NCBI RefSeq assembly: GCF_000515115.1
Contig: NZ_AZXF01000021.1
Span: 1 to 64,000 of the forward strand
Length of the DNA: 64,000 nt
From: Nocardiopsis sp. CNT312
GTDB lineage: Bacteria > Actinomycetota > Actinomycetes > Streptosporangiales > Streptosporangiaceae
Direction of reading: 5' to 3'
Position 1 is the stretch's first letter. Every line of letters starts with the position of its first letter. Below are positions 9,645 through 17,500 of the stretch, piece after piece. The notes under the pieces were generated by a model, which searched no databases, was not told where the DNA came from, and was given only the letters and a program-made list of their open reading frames with translations. The translations under genes and the position numbers were made by a program.

Positions 9645-10409
9645 ATGCTGTTCTACCGCTCCGCGCTGCCGTTGTCACGCCGCACTCTCAACCTGGCCGC
9701 CCGCACCATCCGCTCCCACCGCGCCCGCACCGGTTCTCGATGGCGGCGCCTGGACCCGGCCGCCCAGGCTCTGCTCGTCCCGGTCCACCTGCACAAGGGC
9801 GAACCGTTCGCCCAGGTCGCGGCCGGCTTCGGTGTCGGCACCACGACCGCCTGGCGCTACGTGCGCGAGACCACGGACCTGCTCGCCGCCCAGGCGCCCA
9901 CCCTGGAACAGGGGCTGCGCCGCGCCCGCCGCAAGGGCTGGGCGTACGTGACCGTGGACGGCACCCTCATCGCCTGCGACCGCCTCGCGGCCGACCGCCC
10001 GTTCTACTCCGGCAAGCACAAACAGCACGGCATGAACATCCAGGTGGTGTCCGCCCCCGATGGCGAGCCGCTGTGGACGTCGTGGTCGCTGCCCGGGGCG
10101 GTGCACGACACCAGGGCCGCCCGGGTGTGGAAGATCGCCGAGCGCATCGAGGCCGCCGGGCTGATCGGGCTGGGCGACAAGGGCTATGTCGGGCTCTCCG
10201 ACGTGGTGTTCTGCCCGTTCAAGGGGCGGGGCAAGCCGCAGTGGAAGAAGGACGCCAACTCCGCCCACGCCAGGCTCCGCTCGCCGGGCGAGCGCGCGAT
10301 CGCCCAGCTCAAGCAGTGGGACATCCTGCGCCGCCTACGCTGCTGCCCGCAACGCGCCGGGAAGATCACCCGCGCTGTTCTGGTCCTTCAGCTCCGAGAA
10401 GCAGGATGA
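9645..10409 (+). CDS. IS5-type DDE transposase
   Basis: The 254-residue protein has an N-terminal helix-turn-helix (FGVGTTTAWRYVRET, about 62-76). The DDE catalytic core follows: the first Asp in VTVDGTLI, the second in GLGDKGYVG, and the Glu in GERAIAQLK. This is the DDE_Tnp_4 arrangement seen in short IS5-family elements. The frame is intact with no programmed frameshift, so the element may be active. ATG 9645 was chosen because the upstream codons read through the terminal repeat. Length is normal for the group. Confidence 0.9.
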   Translation: MLFYRSALPLSRRTLNLAARTIRSHRARTGSRWRRLDPAAQALLVPVHLHKGEPFAQVAAGFGVGTTTAWRYVRETTDLLAAQAPTLEQGLRRARRKGWAYVTVDGTLIACDRLAADRPFYSGKHKQHGMNIQVVSAPDGEPLWTSWSLPGAVHDTRAARVWKIAERIEAAGLIGLGDKGYVGLSDVVFCPFKGRGKPQWKKDANSAHARLRSPGERAIAQLKQWDILRRLRCCPQRAGKITRAVLVLQLREAG

Positions 10410-10418
10410 AAAGGGTTC
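10402..10418 (-). repeat. IS right terminal inverted repeat
   Basis: This is the partner of the left repeat. It overlaps the last codons of the transposase and lies directly beside the tRNA-Val gene. Confidence 0.75.
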
Positions 10419-10422
10419 AAGG

Positions 10423-10496
10423 TGGGCGCGAAGGGACTCGAACCCCTGACCTATTGCTTGTAAGGCAATTGCTCTAACCAACTGAGCTACGCGCCC
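10423..10496 (-). tRNA. tRNA-Val (anticodon TAC)
   Basis: The 74-nt cloverleaf is complete. The acceptor stem GGGCGCG pairs with CGCGCCC, the D-stem is GCTC/GAGC, and the anticodon stem is ATTGC/GCAAT around the loop CTTACAA. The T-arm is AGGGG-TTCGAGT-CCCTT, with one weak pair. Positions 34-36 are TAC, reading GUA valine codons. CCA is not encoded. The 3' end faces the IS element 4 bp away. tRNA 3' ends are frequent integration sites, which may explain the accessory DNA to the left. Confidence 0.96.
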
Positions 10497-10535
10497 GTAT
10501 CGCGAGTGATCATACCGTCTCGCGGTGGTCCGTGC

Positions 10536-11006
10536 TCACGGGTTTTCGGTCAGCGAACGCAGTCCGCGCAGGTACTCGCCCGTGTCGCGGGGCTCGGAGA
10601 CCGGGGTGGCGACCGTCCAGCGCACGCGGCCCCGCGCGTCGATGAGGAAGGTGCCCCTGCGGGCGGTGCCGCGCCGGTCGTCGAACACGCCGTAGGCGTC
10701 GGCGACGGCGCCGTGCGGCCAGAAGTCCGACAGCAGCGCGAACGGGAACGACTCGCGGTCGGACCAAGTGCGCAGGGCGAAGACCGAGTCCACGGACACG
10801 GCCAGGACGGTGGCCCCGAGGCCGGTGAACTCGGTGTGGCGCGCGCTGAGGTCGGCGAGTTCGCCGGAGCACACTCCGGAAAAGGCCAGCGGGTAGAAGA
10901 CCAGCAGGACGGGGCGGCCCCGCAGCTCCGACAGGGTGGTGTCCTGCCCGTACTGGTCGCTCAGCGTGAAGTCGGGCGCCGTCGCGCCCTCGGTGGTACC
11001 GGTCAT
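10536..11006 (-). CDS. ahpE: one-Cys peroxiredoxin (AhpE-like)
   Basis: The 156-residue thioredoxin-fold protein has a single cysteine, Cys46, in the peroxidatic context YPLAFSGVCSGEL. The Thr/Ser at -3 and a downstream Arg in the WTV/RVRW region complete the peroxiredoxin active site. No resolving cysteine exists, which matches the actinobacterial AhpE group that reduces peroxides and peroxynitrite using mycothiol/mycoredoxin. It starts at ATG 11006. It lies behind a DUF3052 gene in the same direction, a pairing familiar from other actinomycetes, where aceE is usually next. No aceE is present here. Confidence 0.9.
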   Translation of the reverse strand: MTGTTEGATAPDFTLSDQYGQDTTLSELRGRPVLLVFYPLAFSGVCSGELADLSARHTEFTGLGATVLAVSVDSVFALRTWSDRESFPFALLSDFWPHGAVADAYGVFDDRRGTARRGTFLIDARGRVRWTVATPVSEPRDTGEYLRGLRSLTENP

Positions 11007-11131
11007 GGTCGATCCATATCAGGGCGTGGGGCCTTCTCGGCACCCTCCGGTCGGCGGGCGCTCCACAGGGCCGCGCGTCCTCGCCAGGGACGCGCGGCAC
11101 CGGGTGCCTCACCCCGTCGGGGCGGGTCCCC

Positions 11132-11557
11132 TTACCGCTTGGGAACGACCAGGCGTGTGCCCGACCACTCCGTTCCGACGCTCACGGCGCTGGTCTGCGA
11201 CAGACCGGAGGTGTTGGCCGCCTCGGCGACGTCGTTGGGGGACACGTGCAGTTCACGCCCGGCCTTCGGGGTCAGCACCAGGATGGTGCCGCCGTCGGCG
11301 ATCAGCGTGACCGTGTCCATCAACGCGTCGGTGAGGTCGCCCTCCTCGTCGGACCGCCACCACAGCAGCGCCGCGTCGACGTCGCCGTCGAAGTCCTCGT
11401 CGACCAGTGCCTCTCCGGTCACCTCGGCGATGGACGCACGCAGTGCCTCGTCGACATCGTCGTCGAAGCCGAATTCCTGCACCACCTGACCCGGCTTGAA
11501 TCCGAGTCGGTCAGCCAAGCCGCGTTCGCTCTGTGCCTGGCCCGCGGTCGCGCTCAC
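11132..11557 (-). CDS. DUF3052 family protein
   Basis: The 141-residue acidic protein matches the DUF3052 family, which is almost confined to actinobacteria. Recognisable blocks are RLGFKPGQVVQEFGFDDDVD and a C-terminal TRLVVPKR. The GTG at 11557 has GGAGGA 8 nt upstream, a strong site. No enzyme motif is visible. Recalled gene order places this family beside peroxiredoxin and the pyruvate dehydrogenase E1 gene. Here only the peroxiredoxin remains adjacent. Function is unknown. Confidence 0.85.
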   Translation of the reverse strand: MSATAGQAQSERGLADRLGFKPGQVVQEFGFDDDVDEALRASIAEVTGEALVDEDFDGDVDAALLWWRSDEEGDLTDALMDTVTLIADGGTILVLTPKAGRELHVSPNDVAEAANTSGLSQTSAVSVGTEWSGTRLVVPKR

Positions 11558-11743
11558 GAAAGTTCTCCTCCACAGATGGGTTTTCTCAATCTTGCCTGCA
11601 CGAAGCAGTTGTCACAACGATGCCGGGCTGTTCTCGCCGGCCGTGCGGTTCCGCGGCCATCGCTGATGGCCTAGTCCACACGCTAGCGGTATCTCCCGTC
11701 AACGCACCGCCCACTCCCGGTCACCTTTGGTCCGTCACCGCTG

Positions 11744-12148
11744 TCATCCCCCAAGGAAGGACAACCGGACCCGGCGGTCGGGGTTGTCCACGTTGAGGTC
11801 GACGACGGCGATGGACTGCCAGGTGCCGAGTTCGAGCCGGCCCGACAGGACCGGCACGGTGGTCTGGGGGGCGACGAACGCGGGCATGACGTGCGATCGC
11901 CCGTGTCCCCGGGACCCGTGTTTGTGCCGCCATCGGTCGTCGGCGGGCAGCAGGTCGTCGAGGGAGGCGAGCAGGTCGTCGTCGGACCCGGCCCCGAGCT
12001 CGATGATCGCCACACCGGCGGTCGCGTGGGGGACGAAGACGTTCAACAGTCCGTCGCCGTCCCCGGCGACGAAGTCCGCGCACGCGCCCGTGATGTCGGT
12101 GATGCTCTCCGCTCCTCCGGTGTGCAGCTCAAGGGTCTGTGTCCGCAT
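11744..12148 (-). CDS. YjbQ / UPF0047 family protein
   Basis: The 134-residue protein matches the YjbQ family in length. It has the conserved metal-type histidines in FVPHATAGVAIIE, in HKHGSRGHGRSHV and a final GTWQSIAVVDLN strand. Some members have weak thiamine-phosphate synthase activity in vitro; the cellular role is unsettled. I chose ATG 12148, giving the family N-terminus RTQTLEL, with GAAGG upstream. The gene diverges from the PhoD-like phosphatase across 128 bp. Confidence 0.88.
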   Translation of the reverse strand: MRTQTLELHTGGAESITDITGACADFVAGDGDGLLNVFVPHATAGVAIIELGAGSDDDLLASLDDLLPADDRWRHKHGSRGHGRSHVMPAFVAPQTTVPVLSGRLELGTWQSIAVVDLNVDNPDRRVRLSFLGG

Positions 12149-12276
12149 AGCGCCACCTTCGCGCAGCCGGGGCGCTCGTGCAACCACCTCGTTCGGTCCG
12201 TGGATGGCGATATGCCCGCTGGCGGGCCATACTCGTCGGCGACGGATGAGAATCTGGGAGAAAAGAGGGGGAAACG

Positions 12277-13923
12277 GTGACTGTGGCCTTACGTGTGGGA
12301 CCCCTGCTGCGGCACGTTGGACCGACCACCGCGACCGTGTGGGTGGAGACCGACGCCCCTTGCCTGGTCCGGGTCCGTGCCGGGGGCCGGACGGCTGCCG
12401 AGAGCCAGACCTTCACCGTGCACGGCCACCACTACGCCGTGTGCGAACTCACCGGGCTGGCTCCGGGCTCGGCCCTGCCCTACGAGGTGCTGCTGGACGG
12501 GGCCGTGGCCTGGCCGGAGCCGGACGCGGGGCTGCCGCCGAGCACCGTGCGCACGCTGGCCCCGGAGGCGCCCACGCGTCTGCTGTACGGGTCGTGCCGC
12601 ACCCCCACGAACGACTCCCCCGAGGGGGTGGTCCGCTACGGCCCCGACCTGCTCCGCGCCACGGGCCGGAGGCTGGCCGCGGAGGGGGTCGGGGAGGGGG
12701 TCAACACCGTCCTGCTGCTGATCGGCGACCAGGTGTACGCCGACGAGATCCAGCGGCCCATGCGCGACTTCCTGCGCCGGTCCCGGGAGCCCGGCGACGA
12801 CGCGCCCGAGGGCGAGGTGGTCCGCTACGGGGAGTACGCCGAGCTGTACCGGCAGGCCTGGAGCGACCCCTGGGTGCGGTGGCTGCTGTCCACGGTGCCC
12901 ACCGTGATGATCTTCGACGACCACGACGTGCGCGACGACTGGAACACGTCCGCGGCCTGGCGCGAGGGGATGGAGGCGCTGCCCTGGTGGCCCGCCCGGA
13001 TCACCGGCGCGCTGGGGGCCTACTGGGTGTACCAGCACCTGGGCAACCTGTCCCCCGGAGAGCGCGAGCGGGACCCGGTGTGGGCGTCGGTCCGCGGTGA
13101 GGACGACGCGGGCGCCGTCCTGGACGCGTTCGCCCGGCGCGCCCACGAGGAGCCCTCCTCCTACCGCTGGAGCCACCGCCACGACGTGGGCCCGGTCCGC
13201 GTTCTGGTGGCCGACACCCGCTGCGGCCGTGCGCTGGGCGAGGGCGGCTCCGGTGAGCGCTCCATCCTCGGGGCGCAGGGGCACGACTGGCTGGACGCGC
13301 ACCTGGGAGGCGGCCACGAGCACGTGGTCCTGGCCTCGACCGTGCCCGTGCTGCTGCCGCACGCGGTGCAGCACCTGGAGGCGTGGAACGAGGCGGTGTG
13401 CGCGGGTGCGTGGGGGCGGCGCGCCCGCGGTCCGGCCGAGAAGCTGCGCCAGGCCATGGACATGGAGCACTGGGGGGCCTTCCAGTACTCCTTCTGGCGG
13501 CTGGCCGACGGGGTGCGCGCGCTGTGCCGGGGCGAGCGCGGCGAGGCCCCGGCCACGGTGCTGTTCCTCAGCGGCGACGTGCACTTCTCCTACGCCGCCA
13601 GGGTCGACGGCGGCGACGCGGCCGGTGGGACGCGCGTGGCCCAGTTGGTGTCCTCGCCGCTGTGCAACCGGCTGCCCGCACCGATGCGGCGGCTCACGCG
13701 GCTGTCGACGGCCTGGCCGTTCCGCGTGGCGGGCCGGGCCATGGCCTGGGCGGCGCGGGTGCCGGGTTCCTGGCCGCGCTGGCGTGTGGAGGGCCCGCCG
13801 TACTACGGCAACACCATGGGCGAGGTGCGCTTCGACGGGGCACGGGCCGAGGCCCTGTGGTACGACTGCCCGGACCCGGGGGCCGAGCCCTGTCCCCGGG
13901 TCCAGCGGCGTATGCGCGTGTGA
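12277..13923 (+). CDS. PhoD-like metallophosphatase
   Basis: The 548-residue protein starts with an immunoglobulin-like domain (1-95, GPTTATVWVET) that precedes the phosphatase core in this family. Metal-binding blocks are LLYGSCRTP, LLIGDQVYADE (148-157), FDDHDVRDDWN and LFLSGDVHFSY. Members hydrolyse phosphodiesters or phosphomonoesters with Fe/Ca or Mn centres. No Tat or Sec signal is visible, so unlike classical PhoD it is probably cytoplasmic. GTG 12277 follows a purine-rich GAGGGGGAAAC. The substrate is unknown. Confidence 0.88.
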   Translation: MTVALRVGPLLRHVGPTTATVWVETDAPCLVRVRAGGRTAAESQTFTVHGHHYAVCELTGLAPGSALPYEVLLDGAVAWPEPDAGLPPSTVRTLAPEAPTRLLYGSCRTPTNDSPEGVVRYGPDLLRATGRRLAAEGVGEGVNTVLLLIGDQVYADEIQRPMRDFLRRSREPGDDAPEGEVVRYGEYAELYRQAWSDPWVRWLLSTVPTVMIFDDHDVRDDWNTSAAWREGMEALPWWPARITGALGAYWVYQHLGNLSPGERERDPVWASVRGEDDAGAVLDAFARRAHEEPSSYRWSHRHDVGPVRVLVADTRCGRALGEGGSGERSILGAQGHDWLDAHLGGGHEHVVLASTVPVLLPHAVQHLEAWNEAVCAGAWGRRARGPAEKLRQAMDMEHWGAFQYSFWRLADGVRALCRGERGEAPATVLFLSGDVHFSYAARVDGGDAAGGTRVAQLVSSPLCNRLPAPMRRLTRLSTAWPFRVAGRAMAWAARVPGSWPRWRVEGPPYYGNTMGEVRFDGARAEALWYDCPDPGAEPCPRVQRRMRV

Positions 13924-13935
13924 GCGCCGGGGCGC

Positions 13936-14835
13936 TCAGTTCTTGTGGGAGCGGGGGCGCCGGGTCGAGCGCCCGGACCGGGTACCGCGACGCACGGCCA
14001 GGCCCAGGGCACCGCCCCGGCGCATGATCTGGCGGGTCGCCCTGTGCACGGTGGAGACGCGCACCACGTGTCTGGTGCCCGTTCCCGGTGTGTCGGTGCC
14101 CTTGCCGCCGGGCTCCGGAGCGTCTCCGGGGCCGTCGTCCGGGGCCGGGGCCCGCTCGCTGTCCTTCGGGGCGTCCGCCCCCTCGGAGGCGGCGTCGGCG
14201 CCCTGGCGCTCGCGGGCGGCCTCCTCGCGCCGTGCGCGCCACTCCCGCCAGTCCCGGGCGAGGGGGGTGGCGATCGGCCAGGTGACCCGGGCCGGGCGGG
14301 ACAGGGCGTGCCACAGGTAGGCGGTGGTGCCCCAGGCCTCCATCGCCCGGCGCGCGCGGGTGATGGTGAAGAACGTGGGCAGTGCCATCAGCAACTGCGG
14401 CCAGGCCAGTGCCAGGGCGGCCAGCATCGGGTAGGCGCCGCCGCCGAGGATCGAGGCCGTGGCGCCGAAGACGACGGCGACGAGTGCCAGGCAGATCCGC
14501 AGCGTCGTGAACTGCCGGAAGCGGTGCAGGGAGCGGCGTGCGGAGGCCTGCGGCCCCAGGCCCTCGGGCAGCGGTGTGGGCTGGACGAGTGTGGACAGCA
14601 GCAGCGTGCCCATGCCCACGGACGCGGCCAGGAGGATCGTCCAGCCCGCGGCGGAGAGGGATCCGCCGACCAGAAGGAGGACCAGGCCCAGGACCGGGAG
14701 GGGCACGGGTAGCCAGAACAGGACCCTTCTGCGTACCTCGCCCTCCTGCGTGGGCTGGAGGACGAGATCGGCCACGGCCGCCGCCGCGGATCGGGCCCTG
14801 GTGACCGCGGAACGGCCCCTCTTGCGCTCGAACAC
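13936..14835 (-). CDS. actinobacterial membrane protein of unknown function
   Basis: The predicted 299-residue protein has a basic N-terminus, four hydrophobic helices between about residues 40 and 170 in two pairs, and a charged C-terminal tail. The tail is rich in Asp, Gly, Pro and Ala and ends in a very basic stretch (RRGTRSGRSTRRPRSHKN). I do not recognise a family. GTG 14835 (GGGGGT 7 nt upstream) is preferred over the longer frame, whose upstream sequence looks non-coding. It is convergent with the phosphatase gene at 12 bp. Confidence 0.65.
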   Translation of the reverse strand: MFERKRGRSAVTRARSAAAAVADLVLQPTQEGEVRRRVLFWLPVPLPVLGLVLLLVGGSLSAAGWTILLAASVGMGTLLLSTLVQPTPLPEGLGPQASARRSLHRFRQFTTLRICLALVAVVFGATASILGGGAYPMLAALALAWPQLLMALPTFFTITRARRAMEAWGTTAYLWHALSRPARVTWPIATPLARDWREWRARREEAARERQGADAASEGADAPKDSERAPAPDDGPGDAPEPGGKGTDTPGTGTRHVVRVSTVHRATRQIMRRGGALGLAVRRGTRSGRSTRRPRSHKN

Positions 14836-15054
14836 AGACTTGACCCCCAAGAACGTCGTGCGAGGGCGTCGCGGGGACCCTCGGGCGCAAGCGCGTCCTC
14901 GTCGGCGGTCCCGTCGGCGTTCCGCCCGTCCCAAAACTATCTGCCTGTTTGTGGCCTCACGCCACATACGGACAGTTACAGACGTACCCGAACCAGGTGA
15001 AACATCCATAAGACAGGAGATACGGCAAACAACAATCAGGTTACGGGAATCGCC

Positions 15055-16275
15055 CTATTCCCTGGAAACTGCGGCCAGCCGCCCCAGAGCCACCGCGATC
15101 CGCAACACGAACGACCCGCGCCCGTCAGAGGGCGCGTGCCCGGTCAGCTCAGCGATCCGGCTGAGCCGGTAACGGACCGTGTTGGGGTGGACGAACAGCA
15201 TGCGCGCCGTCGCCTCCAGCGACGAGGCGTGCTCCAGGTACACCGACAGCGTGTCCAGGAGCGGCGAGCCCGCACCGTTCAGGGGCAGGTACACCCGCTC
15301 CACCAGGCTGCGGCGCGCGTCCCCGTCCCCCTGGAGGGCGCGCTCGGGCCACAGGGCGTCGGCGAGCACCGGGCGCGGGGCGTCGGGCCAGGCCGCCGCC
15401 GCCCGCAGCCCGCTGATGGCCGCCCTGGCCGACGCCCCGGCGGCCCGCAGTTCGGGGACGGCCGGGCCGACGACCACCGGTCCTGGACCGAACAGTGCGG
15501 CCAGCGGCTCGGCCGCCGCCACGGGCAGCTCCTCCTCCTGGTAGCGGCCGCCGACGCCGAGCACCACGACCACGCGGTTCCCCTGGCGGCCCGCCAGAAC
15601 GTCGTAGCCCATGCGCCGGGCGGCGGCGCGCAGGTCGTCGAGGACCTTCGTGCCGGTCTCCTCCGGGGCCTGGCCCGCCAGGGCGATGACCGGCGTGTGC
15701 GACCAGCCCAGCGCCGAGCCCCAGGTGTCGAGCCCGTCCTCGCTGTCGCCGTGCAGGAGGGCGTCGACGATCAGGGCCTCCAGCCGCGCGTCCCACGCGC
15801 CCCGGGCCTCGGCGGCGCGGGCGTAGATCTTCGCCGTGCTGAAGGCGACCTCGCGCGTGTACCGCAGGACCGCCTCGCGCAACTGCTGTTCGCCGCCGGG
15901 CGCGGCCAGGGAGCCGACCTGGGCCTCGACCACCTCGATGACCACGCGGATCATGTCGACCGTCTGCTGCAGCGACACCGAGCGCGTCAGCTCCCGCGGA
16001 GCGGTCCCGAAGACCTCGACCGTGATGGCGGGCCGGCCGCTCCCGGAGCTGCGGAACCAGTCGACGAAGGCCGCCACGCCGGACTGGGCGACCAGGCCGA
16101 TCCACGACCGGTCCTCGGCCGACATGCGACGGAACCAGCCGAGCCGCTCCTCCATCCGCGTGACGGCGGCCGTGCCGAGCGCCCCCATGGAGCGCTCCAG
16201 GCGGCGGGCGGTGTCGGCGCGCACGCGGTCCCGGTCGTCCGCTGCGCCGGGTACGTCCTGGTGTTGGCTGTTCAC
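15055..16275 (-). CDS. fasR: PucR-family regulator, FasR-type, of fatty acid synthesis
   Basis: The 406-residue protein has a GGDEF-like middle region and the PucR C-terminal helix-turn-helix (SSLEATARMLFVHPNTVRYR, then LSRIAELTG). It sits immediately upstream of, and divergent from, fabD-fabH-acpP-fabF. That is the position of FasR, the activator of this operon in Streptomyces. Identity rests on family plus synteny. The GTG at 16275 lacks a usable ribosome-binding site (AGAGG is too close), so the start is uncertain or the mRNA leaderless. A dyad in the divergent region is a candidate operator. Confidence 0.82.
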   Translation of the reverse strand: MNSQHQDVPGAADDRDRVRADTARRLERSMGALGTAAVTRMEERLGWFRRMSAEDRSWIGLVAQSGVAAFVDWFRSSGSGRPAITVEVFGTAPRELTRSVSLQQTVDMIRVVIEVVEAQVGSLAAPGGEQQLREAVLRYTREVAFSTAKIYARAAEARGAWDARLEALIVDALLHGDSEDGLDTWGSALGWSHTPVIALAGQAPEETGTKVLDDLRAAARRMGYDVLAGRQGNRVVVVLGVGGRYQEEELPVAAAEPLAALFGPGPVVVGPAVPELRAAGASARAAISGLRAAAAWPDAPRPVLADALWPERALQGDGDARRSLVERVYLPLNGAGSPLLDTLSVYLEHASSLEATARMLFVHPNTVRYRLSRIAELTGHAPSDGRGSFVLRIAVALGRLAAVSRE

Positions 16276-16428
16276 ACCTCTAGCGTGGCATCCCCGCCCC
16301 ACTTCCCGGACCGGCGCACCCCGCGAAACCGCACGCCGCACGCCCCGCCACCGGTGCCCGCGCCGGGACGGGGCTATCGTCGGACGTGACGCTTTCCACT
16401 GGTTCCGAGCCCGGGGACACGCCCGTAC

Positions 16429-16458
16429 AGGCGTTTTGTGGAGTACCTACAAACGCCT
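16429..16458. promoter_or_regulatory. candidate FasR operator upstream of fabD
   Basis: An imperfect dyad, AGGCGTTTTGT then a 9-bp centre then ACAAACGCCT, lies about 60 bp before the fabD start. The arms match over 10 bp with one extra T on the left. It is the strongest symmetric element in the fasR-fabD interval. Confidence 0.5.
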
Positions 16459-16520
16459 TCCCGGAACTTCGTGTCCCTCGCCATCGGACCGGCGATCCTC
16501 TACACGGCAAGGTTGATGAC

Positions 16521-17498
16521 GTGCTTGTTATCGTTGCTCCCGGCCAAGGCGCCCAGCTTCCCGGCTTCCTCTCCCCCTGGCTCGAACTGCCCGGACTCTC
16601 CGAGCAGTTCGCCGCCTGGTCCGAGGTGGCCGGGCTCGACCTGGTCCGCTACGGCACCGAGGCCGGGGCGGAGGAGATCCGCGACACGGCCGTCGCCCAG
16701 CCGCTGCTGGTCGGCGCGGGCATAGCCGCGGCCTCCGCCGTTCTCGACCTCCTGTCCTCCCCCGCCCTTCCCGCGAGGGACTCCCTCGTGGACGCGGTCG
16801 CCGGACACAGCGTGGGCGAGTTCACCGCCGCCGCGGTCGCCGGGGTGCTCTCACCGGAGGAGGCCCTGTCCCTGGTCGCCGAGCGCGGCCGCGGGATGGC
16901 CGACGCGGCCGCCCGCACCGAGACCGGCATGACCGCGGTGCTGGGAGGCGTTCGCGAGGACGTGCTCCAGGCCGTCGAGGAGGCCGGGCTCACCGCCGCC
17001 AACGACAACGGGGCGGGGCAGATCGTGGCCGCCGGAACCACCGAGCGGCTCGCCGCGTTCGCCGAGAACCCGCCGCCGCGCGTCCGGCTGCGGCCCCTGC
17101 CCGTGGCGGGCGCGTTCCACACCGAGCACATGGCCCCGGCCGTGGAGCGGGTCCGTGCCGCCGCAAACGCGCTGTCCCCGCAGAGCCCCTCCACCCGCCT
17201 GCTCTCCAACGCGGACGGGGCGGTCGTGGCCGACGGAGCGGAGTACGTGCGGCGCCTGGTGGCGCAGATCTCCTCACCGGTCCGCTGGAACGCCTGCACC
17301 CAGACCCTCGCCGACCTCGGCGTGACCGCCCTGATCGAACTGGTGCCGGCCGGCACGCTCACGGGCCTGGCCAAGCGCGCGCTGCGAGGTGTCGAACTGC
17401 TCGCGGTGAAGACGCCGGACGACGTCGACCGCGCCGCGGCCCTCATCAAGGAACACGCCGGCACCTCCGCTCCCTCGAGCACCGGCCAGGAAGGTTGA
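16521..17498 (+). CDS. fabD: malonyl-CoA:ACP transacylase
   Basis: FabD transfers malonyl from CoA to acyl carrier protein, supplying extender units to type II fatty acid synthesis. The 325-residue product has the N-terminal VAPGQGAQ motif (6-12), nucleophile Ser97 in AGHSVGEFTA and the catalytic His200 in GAFHTEHM. GTG 16521 has AAGG 8 nt upstream and begins the conserved first strand; the longer open frame has no homologous sequence. The stop overlaps the ribosome-binding region of fabH, so the two are co-translated. Confidence 0.96.
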   Translation: MLVIVAPGQGAQLPGFLSPWLELPGLSEQFAAWSEVAGLDLVRYGTEAGAEEIRDTAVAQPLLVGAGIAAASAVLDLLSSPALPARDSLVDAVAGHSVGEFTAAAVAGVLSPEEALSLVAERGRGMADAAARTETGMTAVLGGVREDVLQAVEEAGLTAANDNGAGQIVAAGTTERLAAFAENPPPRVRLRPLPVAGAFHTEHMAPAVERVRAAANALSPQSPSTRLLSNADGAVVADGAEYVRRLVAQISSPVRWNACTQTLADLGVTALIELVPAGTLTGLAKRALRGVELLAVKTPDDVDRAAALIKEHAGTSAPSSTGQEG

Positions 17499-17500
17499 CC

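Larger units (their letters stand above)
9517..10418 (+). mobile_element. IS5-family insertion sequence, about 0.9 kb
   Basis: The ends are imperfect inverted repeats: GAGCCTTTTTCATCCTG at 9517-9533 and, read on the other strand, GAACCCTTTTCATCCTG at 10402-10418 (15 of 17 match). One transposase gene fills the interior. I see no convincing target duplication. The right end stops 4 bp before the 3' end of a tRNA-Val gene. The left end interrupts a PIN toxin remnant. A simple insertion does not explain the missing toxin body, so an adjacent deletion is inferred. Confidence 0.85.

Noticed and set aside
9514..10420. Target-site duplication flanking the IS element
   Set aside because: Flanks share only one or two A residues; there is no convincing 2-9 bp direct repeat.
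14836..15009. Longer N-terminus of the membrane protein starting at 15009
   Set aside because: The added residues are very basic and low in hydrophobics, and the DNA is AT-richer and promoter-like; GTG 14835 with GGGGGT fits better.
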